From: Azoarcus sp. L1K30
Lineage (GTDB): Bacteria; Pseudomonadota; Gammaproteobacteria; Burkholderiales; Rhodocyclaceae
Assembly (NCBI RefSeq): GCF_018122735.1
Contig: NZ_JAGRRD010000001.1
Coordinates: 4,833,486-4,897,485, forward strand
Direction of reading: 5' to 3'
Length of the DNA stretch: 64,000 nt
The position numbers were made by a program, and so were the translations under genes. Position 1 is the stretch's first letter; each line of letters opens with the position of its first letter. Below are positions 42,689 through 51,728 of the stretch, piece after piece. The notes under the pieces were generated by a model. That model did no database searches. It was not told the origin of the DNA and saw nothing but the letters and a program-made list of their open reading frames with translations.

Positions 42689-44308
42689 ATGACCGCAAGA
42701 GATGAACTGATCCTCGCGAACCTCATCGCCAACCGCGCGGAAACCCATCCCGATCTGGATGTGGTGACCTTCGAGCACCCCGGCTGCGAGGACGAGATCC
42801 GTACCTACCGCCAGCTGTGGGACAACGGCCGGCGGGTGGCTGTGGCCCTCAACGAAGGGCGGGTCGGCGGTGGGGGCATCTTCGGCCTGCTGATGCAGAA
42901 CCATCCGGAATTCCTGGATGCCATGGTCGGCGCCTCGATCAGCGCTGCGGTGTTCGTGCCCATCGATCCGCGCACCCGCGGCGAGAAGCTGGTGTACATG
43001 CTGCGCCACTCCGGCTGCCGCGGCGTGATCTGTGCCGACTACGTGCTCGACACCCTGGAGGAAGTGCGCGACCAGCTGCCCGAGCTGGTGTGGATCTGGG
43101 TGCTCGACACCGGTGCGCCAACGGCCCGTCCGCTGGATGCCTATGCCGGCGTGCGGCGCTTCGACGAGATTCTCGCCGCGCCGGTGCCGGAGGTGGCCAT
43201 CGTTTCCGACGATCCGTCCAAGCCCATGGAGATCATGTACACCTCGGGTACCACCGGCGATCCCAAGGGCGTGGTGATCCGCCATGCGCGTTTCGCAGCG
43301 GTGGGTAATTGGCATGAGGTGCTCGGCTACCGGCCGGGTGACCGGCCCTATACCGGGCTGTCGCTCACCCATGGCAACGCCCAGTTGATCACCTTGTCGT
43401 GTTCGCTCAAGACGGGGATGCGCGCGGTCATCAGTCGGCGCTTTTCCAAGTCACGCCTGTGGAATGTAGCCCGCAAGTACGGCTGCACCACTTTCACATT
43501 GCTCGGCGGTATGACCACCGCCATCTACAGCGAGCCGGTGCGCCCCGACGACGCCGACAACCCGGTGCGCTTCGTCATCGCGGCGGGCATGCCGGCGGCG
43601 ATCTGGCGAGACTTCGAGCGCCGCTTCGGTGTGGACATCCTCGAGGTCTACGCAGCGGTCGAAGGCGGGCTGACGATCAAGCCCATCGGGCAGGGGCCCG
43701 TTGGCAGTGTGGGCAAGCCGCCGCCGGCACTCAGGATGCGCATCGTCGACGAGTACGGGCAGGACGTGGCGCCGGGCGAGCGTGGGGAAATCATCTTCCA
43801 GCCCGCCGACGGCTCCGCCCCGGTCGTGGACTACCTGCACAACCCGGAGGCCTCGGCGGCCAAGACTCGCAGCGGCTGGCTGCGCATGGGTGACATCGGC
43901 CATGTGGACGAGGATGGCTGGTTGTTCTTCGACTTCCGCATGGGCGGCGCCATCCGCCACAACGGCGACTTCGTCGATCCGGCGGCCATCGAAAAGGTGA
44001 TGGCCGAGAGCCCGATGGTCTCCGACGTCTTCGTCTATGGCATCGACGCCGCCTCCGGTGCGCCGGGCGAGAAGGACGTGGTCGCGGCAGTCATTCCGGA
44101 GGCCGGGGTCCCTTTCGACCCGGATGCCCTGTTCCGGCTGTGCCGCGATCAACTCGAGAGCAGCAGCGTGCCCGGCTATCTGCAGGTGGTGGCCGAGATT
44201 CCCAAGACCGCGTCGGAGAAGCCCCAGGAGCGCTTCCTCAAGGAAGCCTTCAAGGAGCCCGACGCCCGCATCCATACCGAACGCCGCGCATCGACGGCGA
44301 CGCACTGA
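42689..44308 (+). CDS. acyl-CoA synthetase (AMP-forming)
   Basis: The 539-residue ANL-superfamily ligase activates a carboxylic acid to its CoA thioester using ATP. The P-loop YTSGTTGDPKG is at 184-194. EVYAAVEGG stands where many ligases have YGxTE, and GWLRMGDIGHVDEDGW and a terminal catalytic lysine in TASEKPQERF are present. It resembles crotonobetaine/carnitine or bile-acid-type ligases more than long-chain FadD, though this is family-level judgement. It lies 37 bases after the dehydrogenase gene. Confidence 0.88.
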   Translation: MTARDELILANLIANRAETHPDLDVVTFEHPGCEDEIRTYRQLWDNGRRVAVALNEGRVGGGGIFGLLMQNHPEFLDAMVGASISAAVFVPIDPRTRGEKLVYMLRHSGCRGVICADYVLDTLEEVRDQLPELVWIWVLDTGAPTARPLDAYAGVRRFDEILAAPVPEVAIVSDDPSKPMEIMYTSGTTGDPKGVVIRHARFAAVGNWHEVLGYRPGDRPYTGLSLTHGNAQLITLSCSLKTGMRAVISRRFSKSRLWNVARKYGCTTFTLLGGMTTAIYSEPVRPDDADNPVRFVIAAGMPAAIWRDFERRFGVDILEVYAAVEGGLTIKPIGQGPVGSVGKPPPALRMRIVDEYGQDVAPGERGEIIFQPADGSAPVVDYLHNPEASAAKTRSGWLRMGDIGHVDEDGWLFFDFRMGGAIRHNGDFVDPAAIEKVMAESPMVSDVFVYGIDAASGAPGEKDVVAAVIPEAGVPFDPDALFRLCRDQLESSSVPGYLQVVAEIPKTASEKPQERFLKEAFKEPDARIHTERRASTATH

Positions 44309-44341
44309 GCGCCCCGGCGCATGCACAACAGGAGACATACG

Positions 44342-45457
44342 ATGGCAGACAACTACGACGTGGTGGTGTACGGCGCCAGTGGCTACACGGGCAAGCTGAT
44401 CGCCTGGAAGCTGGCCGAGCGCCGCATTCCCTTCATCGCCGCCGGGCGCAGCCAGCAGCGGCTCGAAGAAGAGATGGCGAAGGTCCCCGAACTGGAGGGG
44501 CAGGACTACCGCTGCGTGGCGGTCAATCATGACGTGGCCGCGCTCACCGACCTGTTTCGCGGCGCCAAGGTGGTGATCAACGTCACCGGCCCGTTCATGC
44601 AGATCGGCGAGCCGGTGGTGCAGGCGGCGCTGGCCGCCGGCTGCCACTACTTCGACACCACCGGTGAGGCGGACTGGATGCGCCTGCTGCGCGACGAATA
44701 CGGCAAGCGCTACGCCGCCGCCGGTCTCGCCCTGTGCCCGGCCAACTCCTACATGTGGGCCGAGGGGCTGCTGGCCGCCGAGATTGCACTCGAAACCCCG
44801 GGGGTCGATTCGGTGGATCTGGTCTACCTGGCCGACTCGCAGACCAGCGTGGCCTCCACCAAGTCCTTCCTGCGCATGTGCACCAAGCCCCAGTACTTCC
44901 TCAAGGACCGCCAGCCGGTCATGTGGCCTTATGCCACCGGCTACACGGTGAGCGTCGCCGGCGAGCATGAGCTGTTCAGTGCGCTGCCCTGGGGTGGCGG
45001 TGGCGAGCCGGTGTGGTACGACGGTGATGACCGGGTGCGCAATTGCCGGGTGCTGGTGTCCTTCCGCAACCGGGTGATGTTCGACGCCGTGCTCGGCATC
45101 CTCCAGCGCTTCGAGAAGGAATGCCGCGAGCTGCCCGAGGACCAGCATGAAGAGATCACCAACCGCTGGGGCGGCGACGTGACCTCGGTGGAGCCGCCGC
45201 GCGAAGTGCCGGAAGTCAATCGCTGCGTGCTGTCCTGCCATGGGCGGGGCACCAGCGTCGGGGTGAACGTGACCCTGGTGGGGACCGCGCCCTACATCCA
45301 GACCGGTGTGCTCGGCGCCGAGGCGGCGCGGCGGGTGCTGCGCGGGCAGCTCCAGGCCGTCGGCTTCGTCTCCCCGACCCAGGCCTTCGGCGCCCGCAAC
45401 CTGCTCGGCGCGCTGTCCGAGGAAGGCCTGCTGAGCTGCCAGGTAACCCAATCCTGA
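44342..45457 (+). CDS. saccharopine-dehydrogenase-like NAD(P) oxidoreductase
   Basis: The 371-residue protein starts with a Rossmann fold, VVVYGASGYTGKLIA (GxxGxxG at 11-17), in the saccharopine dehydrogenase NADP-binding family. This family includes trans-acting enoyl reductases of lipid pathways. INVTGPFMQIGEPVVQAA and GCHYFDTTGEADWM are typical. It lacks the full lysine-pathway domain set, so a reductase acting on a CoA- or lipid-bound intermediate is more likely. AGGAGACATACG precedes the ATG at 44342. Confidence 0.78.
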   Translation: MADNYDVVVYGASGYTGKLIAWKLAERRIPFIAAGRSQQRLEEEMAKVPELEGQDYRCVAVNHDVAALTDLFRGAKVVINVTGPFMQIGEPVVQAALAAGCHYFDTTGEADWMRLLRDEYGKRYAAAGLALCPANSYMWAEGLLAAEIALETPGVDSVDLVYLADSQTSVASTKSFLRMCTKPQYFLKDRQPVMWPYATGYTVSVAGEHELFSALPWGGGGEPVWYDGDDRVRNCRVLVSFRNRVMFDAVLGILQRFEKECRELPEDQHEEITNRWGGDVTSVEPPREVPEVNRCVLSCHGRGTSVGVNVTLVGTAPYIQTGVLGAEAARRVLRGQLQAVGFVSPTQAFGARNLLGALSEEGLLSCQVTQS

Positions 45458-45527
45458 TCCGCCTTGCGCCGTCCCCGGGTGCTTGCAGCCGGGGCGGCGA
45501 TATTTCTGAACCAAGGGTGACACAGAC

Positions 45528-46769
45528 ATGAGTACACGCGCTTTCGTGGCCGGCGTCGGCATGACGCGATTCGGCAAACATCTGGACCAGAGCGTCAAGA
45601 CGCTCACCCGTGCGGCGGTCGAGCAGGCGCTGGCCGATGCCGGCTGCGAGCGTGGCGACGTGCAGATGGCCTTCTTCGCCAACGCCGCCCAGGGCCACAT
45701 GGAAGGGCAGGACATGATCCGCGGCCAGGTGGCGCTGCGCGCCATGGGCTTCGAGGGGCTGTCGGTGGTGAACGTGGAGAACGCCTGCGCCAGTGCCAGC
45801 ACCGCCTTCCAGATGGCGGTGGCGATGGTCAGCGGCGGCGGCGCGGACATCGTGCTCGCAGTGGGCGCGGAGAAGATGTTTTCCGAGGACAAGGCCCGCA
45901 CCTTCGGCGTCTTCGACGGCGCCTGGGACGTGCACGACGTGGCCGCCGGGCGCGAGCGCCTGCTGCGCATGGGCGAGGGCATCACGCCGCCGCCGGGCAC
46001 GGTGTCGACCAAGCCCTACAGCGTATTCATGGACATCTACGCCGCCTTCGGGCGCATGCACATGCGCGAGTTCGGCACCACCATGGCCCAGTTTGCGGCG
46101 GTGTCGGCCAAGAACCACCAGCACTCGGCGCACAACCCGCTGGCCCAGTACCAGCAGGCCTACTCGGTGGAGGAGATCCTCGCCGCGCCGGCCATCACCT
46201 ATCCGTTGACCCTGCCCATGTGCTCGCCGGTGAGCGATGGCGCGGCCGCCGCGATCGTTTGCAGTCAGGCCGGACTGGCGCGGCTGGCCGGGCGCAGCTC
46301 GCGGGCCGTCCAGGTGCTCGGCTGGGCCTTGCAGGGCGGCTCGGACCGGGCGCCCGAAGCCTTCGACCGCCACCTGGTGCGCGAGGCGGCCCGCAAGGTG
46401 TACGAGCAGGCCGGCGTCGGTCCGGAAGACGTCTCGGTGGCCGAGGTGCATGACGCCACCGCCATCGGCGAAATCATTCAGTCCGAGGTGCTGGGCCTGT
46501 GTCCCCCGGGGCAAGGCGGGGTGTGTGCCGAGCGTGGCGAGACCCGCATCGGTGGCCGCATCCCGATCAATCCCTCGGGCGGGTTGGAATCGAAAGGCCA
46601 CCCGATCGGCGCCACCGGGCTGGGGCAGATCTTCGAGCTGGTGACCCAGTTGCGCGGTGAGGCCGGGGCGCGTCAGGTCGATGGCGCCCGCATCGCCATC
46701 GCCGAGAACGGCGGCGGCCTGGTGGGTATCGAGGAGGCGGCGGCCTGCGTGACCCTGCTGGGACGCTAG
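45528..46769 (+). CDS. SCP-x-type thiolase (lipid-transfer thiolase family)
   Basis: The 413-residue thiolase-fold protein has nucleophile C87 (ENACASAS) and H358 (GHPIGATG). The second catalytic cysteine of classical thiolases is replaced by the ENGGG pattern, as in SCP2/SCP-x and related lipid-transfer thiolases. Those act on branched or steroid side-chain beta-keto acyl-CoAs. Many need a DUF35 (OB-fold) partner protein, which is not encoded here. It probably cleaves the beta-keto intermediate produced by this pathway. Confidence 0.85.
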   Translation: MSTRAFVAGVGMTRFGKHLDQSVKTLTRAAVEQALADAGCERGDVQMAFFANAAQGHMEGQDMIRGQVALRAMGFEGLSVVNVENACASASTAFQMAVAMVSGGGADIVLAVGAEKMFSEDKARTFGVFDGAWDVHDVAAGRERLLRMGEGITPPPGTVSTKPYSVFMDIYAAFGRMHMREFGTTMAQFAAVSAKNHQHSAHNPLAQYQQAYSVEEILAAPAITYPLTLPMCSPVSDGAAAAIVCSQAGLARLAGRSSRAVQVLGWALQGGSDRAPEAFDRHLVREAARKVYEQAGVGPEDVSVAEVHDATAIGEIIQSEVLGLCPPGQGGVCAERGETRIGGRIPINPSGGLESKGHPIGATGLGQIFELVTQLRGEAGARQVDGARIAIAENGGGLVGIEEAAACVTLLGR

Positions 46770-46790
46770 GTCGCGGCAGCGCAAAAAGGA

Positions 46791-46809
46791 CTCGCCCAGC
46801 ACGGGCGAG
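46791..46809. other. intercistronic hairpin before the RND gene
   Basis: CTCGCCC-AGCAC-GGGCGAG forms a 7-bp stem in the 68-base gap between the thiolase and RND genes. On the plus strand no T-run follows, so it is unlikely to stop operon transcription; it may be a processing or stability site. On the minus strand five T residues follow. Confidence 0.35.
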
Positions 46810-46837
46810 CCACACAAAAACCTGGAGAGAGACAAGG

Positions 46838-49267
46838 ATGGAGGCAAGACAGATTCGCCACAGGCTGGCCAGGTTCGCCTTGGGCCACCGGGCGCTGGTG
46901 CTGGTGGCGCTGGCGCTGATCACCGCGTTCTTCGCCGTCGGGCTGCAGCGTATCGACGTGCGCACGATTTTCTCGGACCTGTTTCCGCGCGCGCATCCCT
47001 TCGTGCAGACCTTTCGGGAGCATCCCAACTTCGGCAATCCGCTGACGCTGACCGTAGAAATCAAGCGCAAGGATGGCAAGGACATCTACCAGCGCGACAC
47101 CCTGCGCAAGATCTGGGACATCTCGCGCGAGATCGACTTGGCGCCGGGGGTCGATCATGACCAGATCCTCTCCATCGCCACCGAAAAGGCGCGTTTCACG
47201 GTGGTGACGGCCGACGGCATCTATTCGACGCCGATCATGGACGATCATCCGCCCGAGACGGCCGCCGAGCTCGAGCAGATCCGCCGCCGGGTGAGTGATT
47301 CGCCCGCGGCCCGCCAGTTCCTGGTCTCCAACGACGGCAGCGCGGCGCTGGTCAACGCCACCTTCATCGAGCATCTGGTGGACTATGGTGAGCTGTTCGC
47401 CTTCGTCCAGACCCTGGTGAGCGCGCAGCAGGACGAGTTGCACGAGATCCATGTGGCGGGCTGGCCGATGCTCACCGGCTGGGTCTATCACTTCGGCGGC
47501 GACACGGTGAAGATCTTCGCGGTCACCCTCGGGCTGATGTTCCTGATGCTGGCGCTGCACATGCGTAATGTAGCTGGCATCGTCACCCCGGCGGTGGTCA
47601 GCATCGTCTCCGCTATCTGGGGGTTCGGGCTGGTGGGCTGGCTCGGGCAGCCGGTGGAGCCCCTGTTGATGGTGGTGCCGCTGCTGCTGATCGCGCGCTG
47701 CTTCAGCCACTGCGTGCAGGCCACCGAACGCTATTACGAGCTGTTGCACCAGTCCGGCGACAAGCACCAGGCAGCCGAGTATTCGCTGGTGTCGCTGGTG
47801 TGGCCGGGCACGCTCGGGATTCTCACCGATGCGGTCGGCCTGCTGCTGGTGGCCCTGGCGCCGATCCCGGCGCTGGAGCGATTCGCCCTGTTCACCGGAC
47901 TGTGGGCGCTCAACCTGATCGTGACCAGCGTCCTCCTCACTCCGATTCTGCTGAGCCTGTTGCCGCAGCCGAATAATCTCGACCACCTGCTGGCGCGGGG
48001 CGACGACGGCGGCTGGCTGCCGCGCGTCATGAACCGGGTGCTGCTGCGCTGCGGCCACCTGGCCACCCGCCGGGCGCGCTTCACCGCACTGGTCTTCGCT
48101 GCGCTGGCGGTGCTGGCCGTGGTCGAGATGAGCAAGGTGCAGGTGGGCAACCCGGTCGAGGGCAGCAACCTGCTGCGCTACGACTCCAGATTCAACACCG
48201 CGGTGCGCGACATCAACGCCCACTTCCCCGGGCTGATGACGCTGGAGGTGGTGTTCGAGGGCAAACAGGGGCGTATCGTGCGCCAGTCCGACACCCTCAA
48301 CACCATGCAGTCGCTGCAGCACTGCCTGGAGAGCGGGCCGACGCCGCCGACCGCCACCCTGTCTTTCGCCGACTATGCGCCGGAGGCCAACCGGGTGTTC
48401 AACGGCGGCAACCCGAAATGGGCGCCGCTGGACAATGACGACGCGGCCGCGGCCGCTGCGGCCGGCGCCCTCATGGTGGGCACCAGCGCCAAGGCCTATC
48501 TGCATGTGACCGATTTCGAGCAGACGAACGGCACCGTGTCCCTGTGGTACCCGAACAACAAGCAGGCGACCGTGGACGCCGCCCTGGTGCAGGCGCGCCG
48601 CTGCATCGACGAGGTCGGCCCGGAGCATGAGACCTTCCGCATCCGCCTGGGTACGGGCGCCATCGCGCTGCAGCAGTCCATCAACGACACGGTGGACCTG
48701 TATCAGTGGTACATCCTCGGCGCGCTCAACCTGGTGATCCTGGTGGGCTGCTCGCTGGCTTACCGGTCGATCGCGGCAGGGCTGATCCTGCTCTTCCCGG
48801 TGAACCTGGCCAACGTTTTCCTGACCGCGGCGATGTCGCTCGGCGGGCTCGGTCTGGATGTGAATTCGCTGCCCATCCTGGCCATCGGCATCGGCGTGGG
48901 CATCGACTACGGGATCTATCTGCTGACCCGTATCTGGGAGGAGTACCAGGCCTGCGATCGCGATCTGCGTGCCGCCATCAACATGGCGCTGACCACCTGC
49001 GGCAAGGCCATCTTCTTCACCGCCAGCCTCATGACCCTCGGCATCGCGCCCTGGTACTTCCTGTCGGAACTGAAGTTCCTCTCCGACATGGGCCTGATGC
49101 TGGTGGCGGTGATGCTCATCAACATGGTGCTGGCGCTGCTGCTGGTGCCGCTGCTCGTGTTCCTGTTCCGCCCCCGCTTTCTCGAAAAGGACGTGTCGGC
49201 CCTGTCCGAGAGCGTCGAAGGTACCCCGTCGGGCGACAGCCAGCGGATCTCCATGGCCAGCTTGTGA
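46838..49267 (+). CDS. RND/MMPL-family transporter
   Basis: The 809-residue inner-membrane protein has two MMPL-type halves, each with a large periplasmic loop and six helices. First helix near 16-36; helices 215-385; second-half helices from ~630 (YILGALNLVILVG, ILAIGIGVGIDYGIYLLTRIWEEY, FFTASLMTLGIAPWYF). The GIGVGIDYGIYLLTR segment holds the proton-relay aspartate. It belongs to the HAE3-like group encoded with DUF1329/DUF1302 genes in hydrophobic-compound pathways. Direction of transport is unsettled; lipid or substrate movement across the envelope is likely. Confidence 0.87.
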   Translation: MEARQIRHRLARFALGHRALVLVALALITAFFAVGLQRIDVRTIFSDLFPRAHPFVQTFREHPNFGNPLTLTVEIKRKDGKDIYQRDTLRKIWDISREIDLAPGVDHDQILSIATEKARFTVVTADGIYSTPIMDDHPPETAAELEQIRRRVSDSPAARQFLVSNDGSAALVNATFIEHLVDYGELFAFVQTLVSAQQDELHEIHVAGWPMLTGWVYHFGGDTVKIFAVTLGLMFLMLALHMRNVAGIVTPAVVSIVSAIWGFGLVGWLGQPVEPLLMVVPLLLIARCFSHCVQATERYYELLHQSGDKHQAAEYSLVSLVWPGTLGILTDAVGLLLVALAPIPALERFALFTGLWALNLIVTSVLLTPILLSLLPQPNNLDHLLARGDDGGWLPRVMNRVLLRCGHLATRRARFTALVFAALAVLAVVEMSKVQVGNPVEGSNLLRYDSRFNTAVRDINAHFPGLMTLEVVFEGKQGRIVRQSDTLNTMQSLQHCLESGPTPPTATLSFADYAPEANRVFNGGNPKWAPLDNDDAAAAAAAGALMVGTSAKAYLHVTDFEQTNGTVSLWYPNNKQATVDAALVQARRCIDEVGPEHETFRIRLGTGAIALQQSINDTVDLYQWYILGALNLVILVGCSLAYRSIAAGLILLFPVNLANVFLTAAMSLGGLGLDVNSLPILAIGIGVGIDYGIYLLTRIWEEYQACDRDLRAAINMALTTCGKAIFFTASLMTLGIAPWYFLSELKFLSDMGLMLVAVMLINMVLALLLVPLLVFLFRPRFLEKDVSALSESVEGTPSGDSQRISMASL

Positions 49268-49309
49268 CACCTCCGGGCCCATGCCCGGCACATTACAAAG
49301 GAGTGAGAC

Positions 49310-50683
49310 ATGCACATTCGCAAGTTCGATTTCAATTTCAGCCGCCGCGCCTTTCTCGACAAGACCGCGCGGGGCATCCTCGGTGCCGGCGTACTGACGC
49401 CGCTGTGGCCGCTGATCGCGCAGGCCGCCGACATCACCAAGGCCTACCCGGACGAGCTGCTCTCCATCGAGGGTTACACCAAGGGCAAGATCAAGACCGG
49501 TGACCTGCTCACGGCCGACAACGTGGACCTGGTCAAGGAGTTGCTCGACCCGATCGCCTTCAAGCAGGTCAAGGAGATGGGGCGGCAGATCCGCATCGTG
49601 GCCTCCACCCGTGATGTGACCCGGATGTATCCGGCCGAGTACCTGGAAGCGACCCTGCGCAACAAGGGGCAGGCCCGGTTCGATGCGGGCGGCAACGTGG
49701 TCACCGCCGACGGCAAACCCTGGATCGGTGGCAATCCCTTCCCGGACGCCAAGACGGCCGAGGAGGCCTTCGCCAATCTGGCGCTGAGCTGGGGTCGCCA
49801 CAACAACTCCACCTATGCGGTGCGCGACTGGGAGATCGGCCCCGATGGCGAGCAGTCCTATCAGTATGACTTCGTGTGGGTGGAAGAGAACACCTCCGGG
49901 CGCGTCGGCGCGGGCGGGCCGTACCTCGAGGGCATGGAAGACAAGCTGCGCCTGCAGTCGGTGTTCTTCACCTCGCCTGCCGACGTCAAGGGCACCTCCT
50001 ACCTGAACACCTGGCACTACGACCAGAGGAGGTTTCCCGACCTGGTCGGCTACCTGCCGGCCTTCAAGCGGGTGCGCAAGTTCCCCACCAACCAGCGCTT
50101 CGAACCGCTGGTGGCCGGCATGGCCCTGTACCTGTCCGATGCCTGGGCGGCAGGCGATCCGATGCTCACCTGGGGCAACTACCGGGTGGTCGGCCGCGGC
50201 CCCTTCCTGGGCGCGGTATCGCAGAACTGGTATGGCGACAACGAGAACTGGGAGCGCCCGGTGCACGGTGGTCCGAAGAACCAGACCTTCTTCGAGACCC
50301 AGATGGAGCTGTGCCCCGAGGTGCTGATCGTCGAGGCGGAGCCGGTGGGCTACTCGCGCGCGCCGGTGTCCAAGAAGCGGGTGTGGATCGATGTGCGCAA
50401 CATGATGTACGTGGGGTACATCACCTACGACCGTCGTGGCGACATCTGGAAGAGCTTCGAGCCCCAGTACAGCCTGTACGAGAAGGGCGACCTGAAGGTG
50501 ATGGACGGCAAGCACACCGCCTGGTCGTGGACCGGCGTGCATTGCCATGACATCCAGTCCAACCGCATGACCCGCTTCGTCCAGGCGAAGAAGGTTCAAG
50601 GTGGCTACACCTCTGGCTACAACCGCGAAGGGCTCATCGACAAGTACCTGAACAATCAGGCCATTCAGCGGCTGGGAACCTGA
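49310..50683 (+). CDS. DUF1329 periplasmic protein with Tat signal
   Basis: The 457-residue protein has a Tat-type signal (FSRRAFLDK at 10-18, hydrophobic stretch, AQAAD cleavage). A DUF1329 body follows: WIGGNPFPD, WGRHNNSTYAVRDWEI, TWHYDQRRFPDLVGYLPAFKRVRKFPTNQR, SDAWAAGDPMLTWGNYRVVG. The family is related to LolB-like outer-membrane lipid carriers. Together with the RND transporter and DUF1302 it may form an envelope relay for hydrophobic molecules. AAGGAGTGAGAC precedes the ATG. Confidence 0.85.
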   Translation: MHIRKFDFNFSRRAFLDKTARGILGAGVLTPLWPLIAQAADITKAYPDELLSIEGYTKGKIKTGDLLTADNVDLVKELLDPIAFKQVKEMGRQIRIVASTRDVTRMYPAEYLEATLRNKGQARFDAGGNVVTADGKPWIGGNPFPDAKTAEEAFANLALSWGRHNNSTYAVRDWEIGPDGEQSYQYDFVWVEENTSGRVGAGGPYLEGMEDKLRLQSVFFTSPADVKGTSYLNTWHYDQRRFPDLVGYLPAFKRVRKFPTNQRFEPLVAGMALYLSDAWAAGDPMLTWGNYRVVGRGPFLGAVSQNWYGDNENWERPVHGGPKNQTFFETQMELCPEVLIVEAEPVGYSRAPVSKKRVWIDVRNMMYVGYITYDRRGDIWKSFEPQYSLYEKGDLKVMDGKHTAWSWTGVHCHDIQSNRMTRFVQAKKVQGGYTSGYNREGLIDKYLNNQAIQRLGT

Positions 50684-50685
50684 TC

Positions 50686-51663
50686 ATGCGGCGCGATCGA
50701 CTCTCCGGCAAAGGCCGGGCATGGCGCAAGGTGTTGTGCGCAGCATGTTTCGCCGGGATTGGCCTTGGTGCACAGGCCGTGCCGCCAGCTCCGACAGTGA
50801 TCCGCAGCGGTACCGCGCACGAAATGCTGTTCGACCTGGCTTTCGATGGTGCCATCGGACTCGCAGTCGGTGCCTATGGCGCCGTTCTCGCCAGTGACGA
50901 TGGAGGCTTGAATTGGCGGCCGGTCGGTGTCAAGCAGGTGTCGGTCGCCTTGCTGGGCGCAAGCGTCAAGAATGGTCGCTGTATCGCGGTTGGCCAGGCT
51001 GGCGCCATGTTGGTGTCCGACGACTGTCGCCAATGGCGGGCGCTGCCCCCGGTGTCGGAGGCGCGGTTGATGGCGGTCAGTCATAACCGTCATCAGCTGG
51101 CGGTGGCAGTGGGCGCATTCGGGACGGTCCTCCGCTCCCGCGATGGCGGCCAACACTGGGACGTGCTCGACCTCGATTGGTCGCAGCTCAATCCGGATGG
51201 CTTCGAACCGCATCTCTATGACGTTCATGTGGATGACGATGGCTTGATCACGATGGTGGGAGAGTCAGGCCTGATCCTGCGCTCCGTTGATGGGGAGACT
51301 TGGCAGATCCTGCATTACGGCGGTCCCTCCCTGTTCGGATTCGCAGCGGCCGGTTCGCACATTTTCGCGGTTGGCCAGGCTGGATTGGTCCTGGCCAGTG
51401 ACGACCGTGGCAGGACGTGGCGGGCGCGCGCTACCGGCATGGCGGATCTGCTCACCGGAGTATGGACAAACGGTGGGGGCAGGGTGGTGGTATCGGGCGT
51501 GAATGTCTTGCTTGAGAGCACCAATGAAGGAGTGGATTGGCAGCCGGTTGGGCCCAAGCCACAGGCTGCGCTGGTGGCAGTAAGCGGAGCAACTGACGGG
51601 GCAGGGCAAAACCGGATCCTGGCCGTAGGTAGCGCAGCAACAGTCATTGAGCTGGTGCACTGA
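50686..51663 (+). CDS. YCF48-like beta-propeller exported protein
   Basis: The 325-residue protein has a signal peptide (about 12-31). Several BNR/YCF48 repeats follow with recurrent G-x-x-G-x-(V/I)-L-x-S-x-D-x-G-x-x-W units: GAYGAVLASDDGGLNW, GAFGTVLRSRDGGQHW, GESGLILRSVDGETW, GQAGLVLASDDRGRTW. This predicts a beta-propeller, as in the photosystem II assembly factor family. In non-photosynthetic bacteria it occurs with RND and DUF1329/DUF1302 genes; it could be a chaperone or adaptor. It starts two bases after the DUF1329 stop. Confidence 0.83.
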   Translation: MRRDRLSGKGRAWRKVLCAACFAGIGLGAQAVPPAPTVIRSGTAHEMLFDLAFDGAIGLAVGAYGAVLASDDGGLNWRPVGVKQVSVALLGASVKNGRCIAVGQAGAMLVSDDCRQWRALPPVSEARLMAVSHNRHQLAVAVGAFGTVLRSRDGGQHWDVLDLDWSQLNPDGFEPHLYDVHVDDDGLITMVGESGLILRSVDGETWQILHYGGPSLFGFAAAGSHIFAVGQAGLVLASDDRGRTWRARATGMADLLTGVWTNGGGRVVVSGVNVLLESTNEGVDWQPVGPKPQAALVAVSGATDGAGQNRILAVGSAATVIELVH

Positions 51664-51728
51664 GTTTGCATTGAGCACGCACCCTGCACGCCAGCGCGCG
51701 GGGAAACACGAAAAATCGAGGAGACAAG

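Noticed and set aside
46766-50599. A very long antisense open frame (1277 codons, minus strand) opposite the RND and DUF1329 genes
   Set aside because: It mirrors strongly GC3-biased coding DNA on the other strand, is histidine- and glutamine-rich with no domain pattern, and the plus-strand genes have clear families and ribosome sites. The same holds for the antisense frames 43451-46012 and 45216-46847.
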